DNA from: Ramazzottius varieornatus | Taxonomy: Eukaryota > Tardigrada > Eutardigrada > Parachela > Ramazzottiidae | Length of the DNA: 64,000 bases | NCBI GenBank assembly: GCA_001949185.1 | Contig: BDGG01000004.1 | Location: 2,856,912 to 2,920,911 of the forward strand | Direction of reading: 5' to 3' | Shown here: positions 1-11,733 of the stretch, in pieces | Position numbering within the stretch: the first letter of the stretch is position 1 | Layout: each line of letters starts with the position of its first letter | Notes under the pieces: model-generated | The model's input: only the letters and a program-made list of their open reading frames with translations | What the model was told of the DNA's origin: nothing | The model's database searches: none | Made by a program: the position numbers and the translations under genes

Positions 1-1020
1 TTCTGTCTAGCGGCTGAAGGAAAGCGGTCTGTCCCGATGGCAAACACATGGCTTCGATCTCCTTCTCGCTATTATTCATGCAAGCGGCCAGAAACTGTTA
101 AGATGAGACGAATGTCCATCGAAGAAGAGAACGTTCTGCAACAAAGACGAACAAAACAAATTTTGTACTGGATATCCGCTCTGCCACAAAGACGCTAAGT
201 TTCGCTGAGCTCACAGATTCACCTTGTGAGTCGTTATCGAGGTAGACCATTCTTTCACTAGATAATCATGCAGCACGAACTGATCCATGACTCCAGAGGA
301 GTTCGTGCTCAGGAAACACTCATCGTTCGTATCAGCAAAATGTGATTCTACGTGCATTTTGCCCTTGTAAAGAATCAACGGCCGAAGCATCTTTCCGGCA
401 GCATTTCCCAGCGCCAAAAGCGTCATGTTCTCTCTATTTCCGAGCCCTTCACATACGCCGGAACCTCCTGGGCGCCTTTCTGTGCGTAACCCTTGTCATA
501 TATCTGAGCGAGTTGAAAACCTGATTCATCCAAATTCCAGATGGCGTTTGGATCATCCAGGAATCCCCGGTCGGCGAGACGCCAAAACTAGCTTACCTTT
601 GGCTAGTCCTGTGACTCGCACAATTACAGTCAGCTTCCGATTGTTTAGTGGTGCTCCGACTTTCATACAGCTCAAGAGTATGTCACAGATCTCAAGCTCT
701 TCCTCCTCCGTGAAACTCGTTGGTGCACCAATCTTTTTCGTATGACGACCATTCAATCGGTCTCTCAAAGTTAATGGTGCGATTTCGTAGCTTGCTCTCC
801 GTTCATTTCTCTGTTTGCTACGGCGGCCAGTGCGGCTTCCATCTGCGGATAGCTCCTCGAATATCTTCGCTTCGGCTTTTCCATAATTGCTGCTCGGAAT
901 ACCAGAAACAGAAACGAGATCAAAAAGACAATCCAAACTCGCACAGACAATGTCGCTGGAGGAAAACAGTGAAATTTCAGAATGCTCACGGGTGGGAAAT
1001 GACAGCATGTTATATGACAT
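1..1020 (-). mobile_element. Degenerate Tigger/pogo-type DNA transposase, truncated by the window edge
   Basis: Read on the minus strand, several frames together spell the parts of a Tigger/pogo (Tc1-mariner superfamily) transposase in order. Around 640-740 is a helix-turn-helix-like stretch (SFTEEEELEICDILL). Around 500-550 is IWNLDESGF, the usual NxDETGF site carrying a catalytic Asp. Around 340-425 is TLLALGNAAGKMLRPLILYKGK. Around 110-130 is FFDGHSSHLN, the second Asp motif, and near 1-40 LPSGQTAFLQPLD. The pieces lie in different frames: a stop or frameshift separates the segment around 440 from the one at 425, another falls near 90-100, and sequence between the N-terminal domain and the DESGF motif is missing. 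It is therefore a decayed copy, not an active gene. Motif order is seen; the family name rests on known Tigger motifs. Confidence -1.
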
Positions 1021-1712
1021 GACCTCCAGCTGTACTGAGATATTGGCTTGGTGCTTGTAGAAAGCAATGCGCTTGACGTTTAGGTGTTACGTGACAGAGC
1101 CTCGGTTTCAATCAAACTCGACCCAAGAAATGCTACGGGTAAAAACTTCGTGGAAATTTGACAGCTCACTGCGTTACACATCACGTAATTCATGCCGATC
1201 AGCTGACTTTTGAGCAGATGTGGTGTCGCCTGCAGGTTGCCTTTTCCCTAACATCAGAACGGCTTGTTTGACATGACATCGGGTCATCAAAATCTTCCAC
1301 CGATCTCTACTCTCAATCTCAGTTGTCTTCGGTTTAAACTGAAGACCAGTGTTGTGTCCAATTTTAGAAAAAGATCCTGATTTTTCTACCGCACTTGTAG
1401 TTTGTAATTCAGGAACAAACATAGACCACGAAGTTTGTTGCAGCAGCGAAGTTAGGCCTCGCACCTCGTACTGCAACTGCAACCGCCAATCAGATTCCGT
1501 GTTTTTCTTTGTTTCGGTTTTTCGCCGATTGAAAGCTCAAAATCGCAATATCCCGTGCGTTTCGTCCTAATCTTTGTGAGATAGATGCGTCCCCAGTCTT
1601 CCCGCTTCCGCCAACGACTTCGGCGGCTGCTCTTCCATCCCACACGAACTGAGACTTCGTAGTAAAAAAACAGGATCGCCTTCACAACGGAAGATACTCA
1701 AATTGTGCTAGG
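1021..1712. other. Intergenic, no supported gene
   Basis: Between the transposase relic and the gene starting at 1713. Minus-strand open frames of about 80-100 codons exist (1174-1482, 1452-1685), but they show no domain, no consistent splice sites and ordinary composition. It probably holds the promoter of the gene at 1713. Confidence -1.
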
Positions 1713-4305
1713 ATGGAGACGTTTTCTTTGAACGCAGATGGATTGCTCCGTCTCTCCCAGCTCCGGCGTCAGCAGACCAAAGATCCTGTTCCATCCAAAA
1801 CCGAGGTAAGGCTCATGAATCTCACCCATTGCCGTTATGGGGCGCAACTAACTACTTTCGTGCTGTACAGAACGATCTTGGGAGGCGCGCTGAGGCGATG
1901 GACATCGAGCAAAACCAGGTTGCAGAGCTTCGCCTATCCGCAAAGACTGTTGATGTCCCCGCTAACATTCCGAACGAGAAAGCCTCCCTTCAGGGTAGAT
2001 GTGTCGATTTTCTCGACCGCTTCCGAATAGGAACCCTCAGTGAACCATGCACGGTAACTCTGCCGGACTTTGTGCACCTGCTGTCCATAAAGCTGCTTGA
2101 TGAGAGGAACGACAAGGAATGCGATGGCATGATCAGAGACCTTCTGGTTCATAACCGAGCCAAGTTTTTGACTTGTTTACAACACCTGAACTGGACGTGG
2201 AAGAGCCTCTTGGAGAACGAGCAGTTGCACACGCTGTTCCTGAAAGATATTATTCCTGCATGTGGCGATCCGGAAGAGAAGGTCCTAATGGCACAGATAG
2301 CACTCAAGATGTTCTCGAACGCTATCCAGGAAGAAGGCTCCTCGCTTGCGGATGACTTTACGCTTGTCCTTGAGGAGCTATGCCGTTTGCCTGACTTTGC
2401 AGCAGTCTTCATGTGGATGCTAGTAGCGTTACTAGCCTGCGAAGTAAATGTCGATAGCTCTAGTACGTTTAGTCCGTTCGCTAAACAATTTGTCTGTTAC
2501 AGGAAACAGATCCATTTTTTTCGGGTGGAGTTTGTCAGATTCCGGTCTACATCAACCAGTTGGAATCGATCTCATTGTACGATGCAAATGCCAAGCATCT
2601 TTCGTCGCCTTCACTCCTCCGACTTCATCCAGATCCGCGCGAGCTAAAGTTCATCCCCAAGAATGGCATTGTACCCATCAAGACAAAGCGGATACTGCGA
2701 ACCGTGACAGTCAAAGCTCAGCAAGTTAGAAGGAACCAAGCGCTGATACTGGATGCCTTATGGTTCTGCTGCGAGGCTTTCGGCAACCCTCCCGCCTCAA
2801 GTCTGGCAGTTTCACAAACGCAATCGTCTCCTAGAAAGAGTGACACAGTTGCGTCAGCATCAGCTGAGCCGATGAACCAAGACTCGCCTTCATCGCCTGT
2901 ACCCGAAACACCATCCTCTCCACCACCGGAAGCTACGGGACTCCCGCTAGAAAGCCCTGCTAGTCCGGACCTTCCAGAGATGCGCAGCTCAAAGGTGCTG
3001 GATGAAAAGCTCCCCGATCGATTTCGTGTCGAATACAAGGAGCTGGGCATAAAAGTCTCTGTCATAGCAGCGGAACCGAGGAAGACGGATGAAAAGTCGT
3101 TTTCTTATATAGCTCTCAAGCAAGCTCTGTATAAACTAGGTATGGACTACCGAACACTACGATCACTGAATCCACAATCGAAATTATTCTAATGGCGAAG
3201 AAAGTATTAGAAAAATTCAGAAAAATTTCGAAATTTATTGAAAAATTCGAAATTCTGTAAAACTCTGCAATGTTATGGATAGTATCAAGGTATTCGTATG
3301 TTTTCAGGTGGGTGGTATTGGTTGGCCGTGTGTCTGATCGACATCCTGAAACCAGAAGCGTCCGACATTGGAGTAACTTGGCCGGAGTTCCACACAGTGG
3401 CTTTCTTCAATCGCAATGTCCACATAGTGAAGGTCTTCCGCAAGAATCCGGTCTGGATGAAAATACTGGAAGCGGCTGCCACAGCCCAACCCAACTCGTT
3501 TTTGTATTACTCGCCCTTATTCCGCCCATTCTATATTCATCTACACATGCACTGGGAGACTAGTCTAGATGGTCCTTTGGTTTCATCAAACGCGGTACCG
3601 AGGGAGCAATCTTTATGGCTCTTTCGGTGCTTGGGAAAGGTGGGTCCGCACTCTGCGCTCAGTCAGGCCATTCAAAAGTGCAGTCATTCACTTTTTCTCG
3701 CAGGCGAAACTCATCCATGAGCCGTATACTTTCCTGCCGGCTATTCTGGACCAACTAGCGCCCTTCGAAATCAGTTCGATCCTTGCCTCCCTTTGGAAAG
3801 TTATTACGGTTCGTAGACGAATTGACAGATTAAGCTCTAAAAAGGAAAAATCGTATGCACCATTCCAAATCGGCAATACAAAATTGATCATGAGCATGAT
3901 GAAGGCTCTTTGTGAGCTCATCTTGGGGTATAGTAATGATACATTTTCTGATATTCCAGACGTATTTTCCGAATCCTCATGGGCTCTTCCTTCTGTCCGA
4001 GGCAGAACAAAGCTATCGAGCTCGGCAAATGGCGGAAACAGGTAAAATATCAAATTCTCTTTAAACTGGATACTACAGTACATTAGTGGTACTTTCTGCT
4101 GAATTTTCCCTATTCAGATTGCCTGTTGAAAATTCGGGCGGTGGTGTTCTCCCGACTGGGAAGCTTGAACATTGTGGCCAGGAAGTTCTTCATGGCGTCC
4201 AAAGTTCCTCTGGAAGAGTCGCGGTGGTACGAGTCAACACAAAGCCAGGATGTGGTGTCAGCACCTGCTCCTCTCAACGCTGCCCAGTTAACCAAAGTGG
4301 ATTGA
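1713..4305 (+). CDS. Unrecognised 669-aa protein, 7 exons
   Basis: Exons: 1713-1805, 1871-2443, 2503-3139, 3308-3639, 3704-3808, 3960-4041, 4118-4305. All junctions are GT-AG and the sum is 2010 nt. The start ATG at 1713 opens exon 1 (METFSLNADG). Residues of about 60-220 are predicted mostly helical (LLDERNDKECDGMIRDLL, EEKVLMAQIALKMFSNAI), resembling a helical-repeat scaffold. Residues of about 330-380 are a Ser/Pro-rich linker, and a conserved-looking C-terminal half follows (WLAVCLIDILKP, NPVWMKILEAAATAQP, FLYYSPLFRPFYIHLHMHWE). No signal peptide or membrane span is apparent. The even composition and consistent splicing argue for a real, conserved gene. I could not place it in a named family; helical subunits of large nuclear or trafficking complexes would be the first place to look, but that is a guess. 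Confidence -1.
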
Positions 4306-4975
4306 CGACAATTATCCGGATCCTAAACTCCCCGTGCGTGGTTAGCACTGTTTAAATATGTAAGTTGGGCAGCTAACGCTGCAGTTTTATGTGTGTAATC
4401 AAGTCTCCTGAAAGGACAGATGTTTTAACATCCCATAGTTTTCTGATAATATCAAACAACCTACAGGGTCCCGCGTTGCATCTGTTGCGCAGAATGGAAA
4501 CCAAAGGTTGCACGAGTGGGATAACTGTTTGTCGTGCTTGTGGCACAACTGTAAACTTTCTGATGGGTTTCGAATGTACCATATAGCGGTGTGTATTCGT
4601 CTCATGAGAACGTTTGACTGTTTCTTTCTGAGGGCTGCTGTAGTGATGTTAACTAGGTGAATTTAGAATATCCACTCCAGTGGTGCTTAGGTCCGCTTTT
4701 GAGTCAAGCAGTCGGTCGTTTCTTTGGGTCTCTGGAGACCGCTCCCCTTTGAGGGATGTTTGCTGAGTGAATTGGCTTCGTTATTGATGCTCACGCTTGG
4801 GATCTGAGTTCTCGCATACCGGGAAAAGCAGACATATAAAAAGATCGGCGATTAACCTGTGGCTGTGAATGTTCTGTTGTTGAGCTTGGTATCGACTGAA
4901 GTCCGTGGGATCGTGCTTTGATCGGGCAGTCAACTTCTGACGCCCAACAACTGACCCACAAGCTGAGCCGGAAGA
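4306..4975. other. Intergenic, no supported gene
   Basis: The 3' flank of the 669-aa gene and the presumed promoter of the secreted-peptide gene. A few frames of 60-90 codons occur on both strands but lack domains or splice support. Confidence -1.
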
Positions 4976-5452
4976 ATGAGAACCGCCATCTTGATTTCTT
5001 CCTTGCTTTTTGCGCATTTTTTAGTGTGGACTTTCGTATCGGCAAGTCCAGCACAATCATCGCATCAACCAGTCAAACGAGGTAACCGAGTGCGCGACTT
5101 GTGTTGTTCCCCGGATGTCCCAGAATTATTCCTAGATGTTTTCAAAATTCTTCACAGGTTTTGAATCAATGTTGTCTTTACTGCAGATGCCAGTAATTTA
5201 CTGTCGACTTCAGGGCTTCATCGTGGCTACTGGACACCGTTCTTTCAAAGGTTTGGAAGTCGCGTGCCTCCCGGATTCCGAAGGGACTTCGCTTCCGATC
5301 CAAGTGTGATCAAAGATACCGACCTACAGGCCGCTCCAGACTTTAACGCATGGAGAAATCGATTGAACGAGTTCAATTCCCGGTTTGATGTCCTCAAGAG
5401 GCAATCTTTGGTCCAGCACGAAGAGGCTGAACCTATCGAGTTTCTGGGATGA
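4976..5452 (+). CDS. Small secreted protein, candidate peptide precursor (123 aa)
   Basis: Two exons, 4976-5081 and 5187-5452, joined GT-AG in phase 1 (372 nt with stop). Residues 1-23 (MRTAILISSLLFAHFLVWTF and following SA) form a clear signal peptide. A dibasic KR site follows at about residues 35-36, where the intron falls. The rest carries further basic sites: SRVPPGFRRDF near 60-70 and DVLKRQSLV near 105-110. The segment HRGYWTPFFQRFG between the first KR and SR ends in RFG, which could give an amidated RF terminus if cleaved at the single Arg after Ser. There are no cysteines in the mature part, so it is not a disulfide-rich peptide. Neuropeptide or hormone precursor is an inference from signal peptide, size and basic sites; an ordinary small secreted protein is equally possible. 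Confidence -1.
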
Positions 5453-6718
5453 TCTCCGGCAATTCGCACAACTTGGAATATCATCTAAGTTAGCTCCAAC
5501 CTCCTGAAACATTTCTTTTAGCAGAAAGGTATCTCTGCGCAGCTCGTTCCTCCCAAGATTAAGCCTTTTCCCGACATTTTTACTGATATATCCAAAACTG
5601 GTCTGCAACATACCGTACCAGTGGTGCTGATTGAACGATCTTCTGAGCAGGGACGGGCCTACTTCAGGAATTCGTTTTCCCTGCTATAGTACTCATGATA
5701 ATTATTACTTTCAAGCGGAGAACCGAAAAGGATTGGATGAATTTCCATAGTTACTTTTTTAAGACTTAGTCTGGTGTAGTCTGATAGACTATTTTTTTAT
5801 GGCGGTGGCATCATGGAACGCTCTGTGCTGCGCGTTTGAGTGCATTGATCAGCCATTTTGTGCATTCTAGTCCAGAGGTACTCTGACGTCACCGCGCATA
5901 TACTGCGGGCTGCAGCGGTGACTTTGCGGCGGCGTTTGCCAACCGAATAAACTGGTTCCTCACCTTTTCGCTATGCGTGGTCTGACACTAATGGTGCTTT
6001 TTTGACAAGTACGTGCACATGAACTGGTCACTAGGATCGATTGAGGAAGTTCGTAGTAAAATTTCTGACGATACTTCGTTGTACGCACGTATACCTACAT
6101 GGAACTCGAGCAGTTTTCACTTATTCAAATACAGTACCATATCCTAACAAAAAGTCAGCATCTTCAGCACCTCAACGAGATAAGGCTTTCACTTTGCCAT
6201 CTTATACAACTTGATATTGGCGATTTGTAATCGTCAGAATGCTGCGCTTAGATCCGGCGCGCGTAATACGACAATGAAACTTGTGCTAGAGTCGAGTTTT
6301 ACTCTGCTGCGTTCGCATCTTATCGCAGTTGTTTTCTAATTTCTTTTGTTTGATCCATTCTCAGTACAGCATCTTGATTTCGTAAATGTCTTTCAAGAAT
6401 CTGTTGTGAGGCTTGCGTAGTGGAGTTGAGTTAATTGCAGTCAATCGAAAGTTCAGAATCGTCGTTTTATGTATTCTGCAATGTATTCAACTTTTGCAGG
6501 GTGGTTCGCCGTTTGCCTTACGCGGTTCTTCCTTGTTATGAATTTCACTTGATCAGGTGGACCCAGAACACTTTCTCCTCATCCATCAAACAATCTTGTT
6601 GATGAAGACCGGGTTGGTTACACCAGCTTTCATAGACAAGCCCGCTATCCATGATCTACCAGGAAATGACTGGGTTACGGGAATAGCGCGGGTTTACAGA
6701 CCATTCTTCTGTTCGAGA
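5453..6718. other. Intergenic, no supported gene
   Basis: About 1.27 kb between the secreted-peptide gene and the small GTPase. I see no ORF with domain support, no tRNA-like cloverleaf and no obvious inverted repeat. Confidence -1.
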
Positions 6719-8277
6719 ATGGCCTCGGAAACCTCTTTACGAATTTTAATTCTTGGGCACCCTGGAGTTGGCAAATCGGGTAAGTCGGCTAAATAGTCGC
6801 AACAACTAACACGTTCTTCGAGCTGGGTTTCACGATCGAATACGATATGCGTAGTCGGTTTCAAATGTTGATGAAATATGCGCCTGTTTTTTCTATTCCA
6901 GCCCTTGCGGTACGATACCTGACCAAACGTTATCTGGGAGAATATATATCAAATACAGGTATTCATTTGTGGTTTCTTCAAGTAACCTTCAGTAATAGAG
7001 TTGGCTTCTAATTCTTACGGGTCGGTGTTTTATCAATTCGTGCAATATCAATGAAAAAGGTTCAGCAATCTCATCAATTTCTTCTTAGGAGCATTGAAGA
7101 GTTCCTTGTACCGCGGTGGTAGTACATATATGTTACAGTTAGACGTGGGAAAACGGTCGCAAACGACAACTGGTATGGTTGTGTAAGTGGTCATGAACCT
7201 GCGTCAAGTGCCAGACGCGGTCCGCGTCAGAACGGACGAAAAGCTCTGTAGGTGTCAATTCAAGCTTACAAATCTGTTTCAGTAGGACGACCAAGTACCT
7301 GCTACGCGTTTCAACTCGGTACTGCACATGTCGCGCACTTTGTCTATCTGGACCGATAACTGGGGTTCGCCACATCTGCAGTCCACAACGAGCGTGTAAT
7401 CTTTGACCCTTAGCGTTGTTTGCTGTTCGTTGCGACATTTTTCCTGCGTCAGGAAGAGACCACTCAAGAAAACCACAAACACGAACGAGTCATGCTGCAT
7501 ACGCTACAATGCATGAATCTCATTATCACTTCCTTGTCTTGTAGACGTGATGTATCGATGCATGGTTCAAGCCGAAAACAAGCGATGGAAACTGGAAATC
7601 TTAGACTCATCGAACAATGATACCCAGGTACTTTAGGCCGTACAATTTTTGCTCAGCACCCCTCAGTTAAGGTAGTCGAAACTCCAAACCATAGTACGGT
7701 TAATCAATGCAGTGTGTCTATTTGACGGTTCCATCGGCAGCAGACTTTGGACCCGGCAGTGCTAAATTCAGACTGGTCAGCAGAGGAACGGATACTCTGG
7801 GCGGACGCTGTGATCGTGGTTTACAGTATAACTGACCGGAAATCTTTCCTTGCTGCGCAACACTGGCTGCATATGGTCCGCAAGATCAAGGCGGAAGTGC
7901 CAGCTCCCGTTATTCTTCTGGGTACCAAAACGAATCTTGTGTATAATATTTTCTATTTCGTACAAACGGCCGTGCTGCTCATTGCAGGAAACAAAGGAGA
8001 CCTGGAAGACTTCCGGCAGGTATGCGTCACTGCAGGCGCAAAGACGGCGACCCAGTTCGCGTGCCTTTTCTCCGAGCTGTCCGCGGCGGAATCCGCACAG
8101 CAGGTCATTGAAGCCTTCGAGAGCCTCATACGGGAAGCTCAGCTGCATCAGTATTATCATCCTAAGATATTCGCAAGATGCAAGAGACCCAATATAATCA
8201 CTATGACGAAGCTCATTATTGCGTTGTTCGGGAAGTCCCCTAAAGTAAAGAGGCGAAGACCGTTCCTTTCGTTGTGA
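6719..8277 (+). CDS. Ras-like small GTPase of the RERG/RASL11/RASL12 type
   Basis: Exons: 6719-6779, 6902-6958, 7545-7627, 7744-7921, 7988-8277 (669 nt, 222 aa). The P-loop is GHPGVGKS (residues 14-21), followed by ALAVRYLTKRYLGEY as in RERG and RASL proteins. The G4 motif NKGD is present (VILLGNKGDLEDFRQV), with an SA-containing G5 region (FSELSAAESAQQV). The G3 motif, DTAGQE in relatives, is replaced by DSSNND, so the catalytic Gln region is changed and GTP hydrolysis may be weak or differently controlled. The C-terminus is basic (KSPKVKRRRPFLSL) without a CAAX box, as in RERG, so no prenylation is expected. The third intron-exon join (6958 to 7545) skips a long stretch; it is chosen because ISNTD-VMYRCMVQAENKRW restores the switch I to beta2 region. 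Family assignment is firm, the exact paralogue is not. Confidence -1.
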
Positions 8278-9295
8278 AACACGCACTTTATTGTCAGTAA
8301 TCGTTTCCTTATTTCGAAGCTGAGTTAGCATCTTTGTATTGTGTCACCCTTCTTCCGTTATGACCTAATTACTGATGTGTCGAATTTTCTGAACACGGCT
8401 CATTGTTTGCAGTCAAATTAACATGCAAAGATGGGGAATTCAAAGTACAATCTCATGCGGAAGATCCAGAATTTTGGCTCTGAAGTAACGAGCTCGAACC
8501 CGGAAATGGACTGTATAACATGACATGGTATCGCATCACACACATGACGACGTGTTATGATGAGTGTCATGGTACAAGTGTACCAAAAAGTTAACCGTCG
8601 AAAATGGGTGTTAGAAAGAGCCAGATGGAAATGGCCAATGAAATTTGCGCATGCGGCGAATCAAGACCGTTATTGGTCACAGGATAATTAAGCTCCCGTT
8701 TTTCGTCACGCCCGTTATCGACGGTTAGTTTTTTGGTACACTCTATGACATGGGGACTTCGTTGTGAACTTGTGGTGAAACATAATCATAAGGAAAGATC
8801 AGCTGACTCGCGCATCCGAAACTGGTTTCCCGGGGAGGCTACTCGCATGATTCGCATCGGATCGGAGCTCACCGTCAAGTCCATGCTCGAGGTTCAATTG
8901 GCAAATCTGGGAGAGCACGGGATATCCTTGGACGTCGTGTAAATCCATCGGAGTCTGTAGGCTTCGCGTTAACGGCGGAACGACGCAATAGGTAAATATA
9001 AGGTACTGTAAGTTTGACCGAAAACACTGTGGATATTACTGGAGAAGGTGCCTCCTCTGGAGCGATTAGCAAACATTTCTTGTCTCCTTACAGAACTTAG
9101 CAATCGTTCGAGACGATATTTAGTGGTGGAGCCTAGAGTGCTACGTACGCGTGATGTAATGCTGTGAGAAGAGCGTGAGTATTCCGTCAACGTCAGAAAG
9201 ACCCTCGAACTCCTGTTCGTCTGAAACTTCTCACCTGTAACGTCCCTAACCCGAACTCTGCATCAACCTCTTTCGAGCCTGAAACAAGCCTGAAA
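8278..9295. other. Intergenic with one small inverted-repeat element
   Basis: Contains the element at 8565-8750 listed separately. Otherwise there are only short frames without domain support. The region ends at the start of the acyl-CoA dehydrogenase gene. Confidence -1.
8565..8750. mobile_element. Short inverted-repeat element (MITE-like), about 186 bp
   Basis: The left end reads TGTCATGGTACAAGTGTACC, then a run of A, then TTAACCGTCGA. The right end read backwards gives TGTCATAGAGTGTACC, then A, then CTAACCGTCGA. The arms of about 40 nt match imperfectly and enclose about 100 bp. There is no coding capacity. A clear target-site duplication could not be set, so the transposon superfamily is open. 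Confidence -1.
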
Positions 9296-11031
9296 ATGAA
9301 CAAGTTCGTACGGAGTGTGTTACTTCCGGTGGCGCGTTCTGCAGCTAAGCCTCGGCTTCTTTCTACCACAATCCCAAGATGCGAACAGGGACTGGCAAGA
9401 CAAACCGACAGTACCGCTTCTCCTAGCGCACCGAACCTCCCAGTGACGCATTTGTCGGAAGAGGAGACAATGATGCGGGATATTGGTATGCTATCATGGA
9501 GATTTATAATATTATGAATCGTGTAGCGAATATACAAATTCGAGCTTCATCCGTGTTTCAGCTCGGAAGTTTTCACGAGATGTAGTAGCGCCACTAGTAA
9601 GGAAAATGGATGCAGAATCTCAGATGGACCCGTCGGTTTTGCAAGGCATGTTCGACAATGGATTCATGGGAATCGAGATCGACCCTGAATATAATGGAGC
9701 TGGCTCGTCCTTCTTCGTGGCTAATTTGGTCATCGAAGAACTAGCCAAGGTTGATCCTGGTGTGGCCGTTGTCTGCGATATTCAAAACACTCTTCTCAAT
9801 GCATTGTTCCGGCGATATGGCACGGACGTTCAGAAAGACAAATACCTTTCCCGCTTGTCCACTGATATGGTACCTAACTACAGACAAACCTTGGATCCTT
9901 CTGTCTATTTGGAAATTGCTTTTTCTAGGTTGGTAGTTTCTGCCTGTCTGAGCCAACTTCCGGTTCCGATGCGTTCGCTCTAAAGACTCAAGCAGTCCCA
10001 GTTGGGGACGACTTCGTTATTACGGGATCCAAAATGTGGATAAGTAACGCAGAACAAGCGGGTACGTCACAGTATACAGAACCTACCGCCAACAGTTTCT
10101 CTTTGAAATCGGGTGGAACATAGCGTCGCAGTTGACGTCCAGTCCGTACTTACTACTGTCTATTTCTGTAGGCGTTTTTCTGGTATTCGCCAACGCAAGA
10201 CCTACTGACGTAAGAGCCCTCCGTTCGACTTTCCATCAGACATTTCCGGTTTTGTAAGCGGTTCTTACATGCTGATTTGCTTCAGGGCTATAAAGGGATC
10301 ACGTGCTTTATTGTCGACCGTGACACGCCTGGAATCTCTATAGGCAAGCATGAAGACAAGGTAAGAGACTTCATACTAATATGTATGGATAACCATATAG
10401 TACTACGAAATGTTTCTAGTTGGGAATACGAGCAAGCAGTACATGCCCCATGCATTTCGACCAAGTACGCGTCCCTTCAAGTAACATCCTGGGCGAATTT
10501 GGAAAAGGCTACAAATACGCCATCGAGCTTCTCAACGAAGGTCGGATCGGAATCGGTGCTCAGGTATAAGTATGTCATTGTTTCACTCTAGCCCGATAGC
10601 CCAAGTTGGATGCGTTGTAGATGGTCGGACTAGCTCAGGGATGTTTCGACGCCACACTGTCGTACGTTATGGAGAGAAAGCAGTTCGGCCGGCGAATATG
10701 GGAGTTCCAGAGCTTGCAACACCAGATGGCGGACACTGCCGCTAAGATCGAAGCTGCTCGTTTGTTGGTCTATAACGCGGCTCGCCTGAAAGAGAACAAC
10801 CTTCCTTTCGTCAAAGAAGCTGCGATGGCCAAGTACTACTCCAGCGAGATAGCGACCCTCACCACCTCGAAATGCGTGGAGTGGATGGGTGGAGTGGGGT
10901 TCTCCAAGGACTACCCTCAGGAAAAGTTTTACCGCGACTGCAAGATTGGAGCCATCTATGAAGGTACGTCCAACATACAGCTGAACACCATCGCGAAGTG
11001 TATTCAACAGGAAGCCGGGAAAGACAAGTAA
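9296..11031 (+). CDS. ACADSB: Short/branched-chain acyl-CoA dehydrogenase, mitochondrial
   Basis: Exons: 9296-9485, 9562-9869, 9929-10061, 10172-10209, 10286-10360, 10420-10563, 10621-11031 (1299 nt, 432 aa), a size typical of ACADSB. The family oxidises 2-methyl-branched and short acyl-CoA to the enoyl-CoA in isoleucine breakdown, using FAD and passing electrons to ETF. The N-terminus is basic and Ser-rich ([20 protein letters not shown]), a likely mitochondrial targeting peptide. Hallmarks are [20 protein letters not shown] (FAD and substrate site), [49 protein letters not shown], and the C-terminal motif [20 protein letters not shown]. The Glu in IYEGTS is the expected catalytic base in this class. 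The gene looks intact. The only alternative is a neighbouring short-chain acyl-CoA dehydrogenase paralogue (ACADS). Confidence -1.
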
Positions 11032-11733
11032 CAGAACAGTTTTCGGTTTTGGTTTTATATTGAACTGAATCTTGGCCGGTGTTATAGAGGGCGCCATGTT
11101 AGAAAAAGGGGTTTTCAAATTTCAACAAGCGCCTTATATTCCACAGAGTTTTACACTAACGCTTGCGTTCATGATTATAAACATTGCTCACTAATTTGGC
11201 ATTCGGGTAACTTTCAAATTTCATTTGTGAATAGAGAAATGAATGATTATTAGCGAAATAATGGTTATGCGGTTTTCGTTCTTGGGTCTTCGGATACCTT
11301 TATCACAGCCCGCTTTGAGTCAGGAGGAAAGTTCTTGATATGACACGACGACAAGATCCTGATTTGGATGCCTGCTTTTGATCTTAGCCAATGAGCTGCA
11401 GGTAGGAGGGAAATCGATTACTTTAGAGAAGCACGTAGTTTCCACTTCCAGACCGAAGCTGGAGCGTTGTGGTATGCATCTGGACCAGGACCACGCCCTC
11501 ACAGGAGCGGTAGAGGAAGTCAGTCTCGGGGTTACTCAGATATCAAGATTCTACAAATGCGGGAAGAAATATTATCTTCTGAGGCTTGCTTATATTTCTC
11601 CAGCAACAGAGAGAAAGCTGTCTGCGGTGTCTGGCTAATTCGACGATACATTTCAGGATCATCATATAGCCCCAATTACCCCGCCGTATCAGATTTATGC
11701 CATTGCAACAAGTTGTAAGGTCATTTTTCCGCC
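11032..11733. other. Intergenic, no supported gene
   Basis: The 3' flank of the dehydrogenase and upstream region of the SIX gene. Short overlapping frames on both strands have no domain or splice support. A 15-nt match to the start of U2 snRNA on the minus strand near 11374-11388 does not extend. Confidence -1.

Noticed and set aside
553-1020. Minus-strand 155-codon frame as an intact gene
   Set aside because: It is only the N-terminal part of a transposase whose remaining motifs lie in other frames with stops and a gap.
11374-11388. Possible U2 snRNA start on the minus strand
   Set aside because: Only about 15 bases (TTGGCTAAGATCAAA) match; the following bases do not resemble U2.
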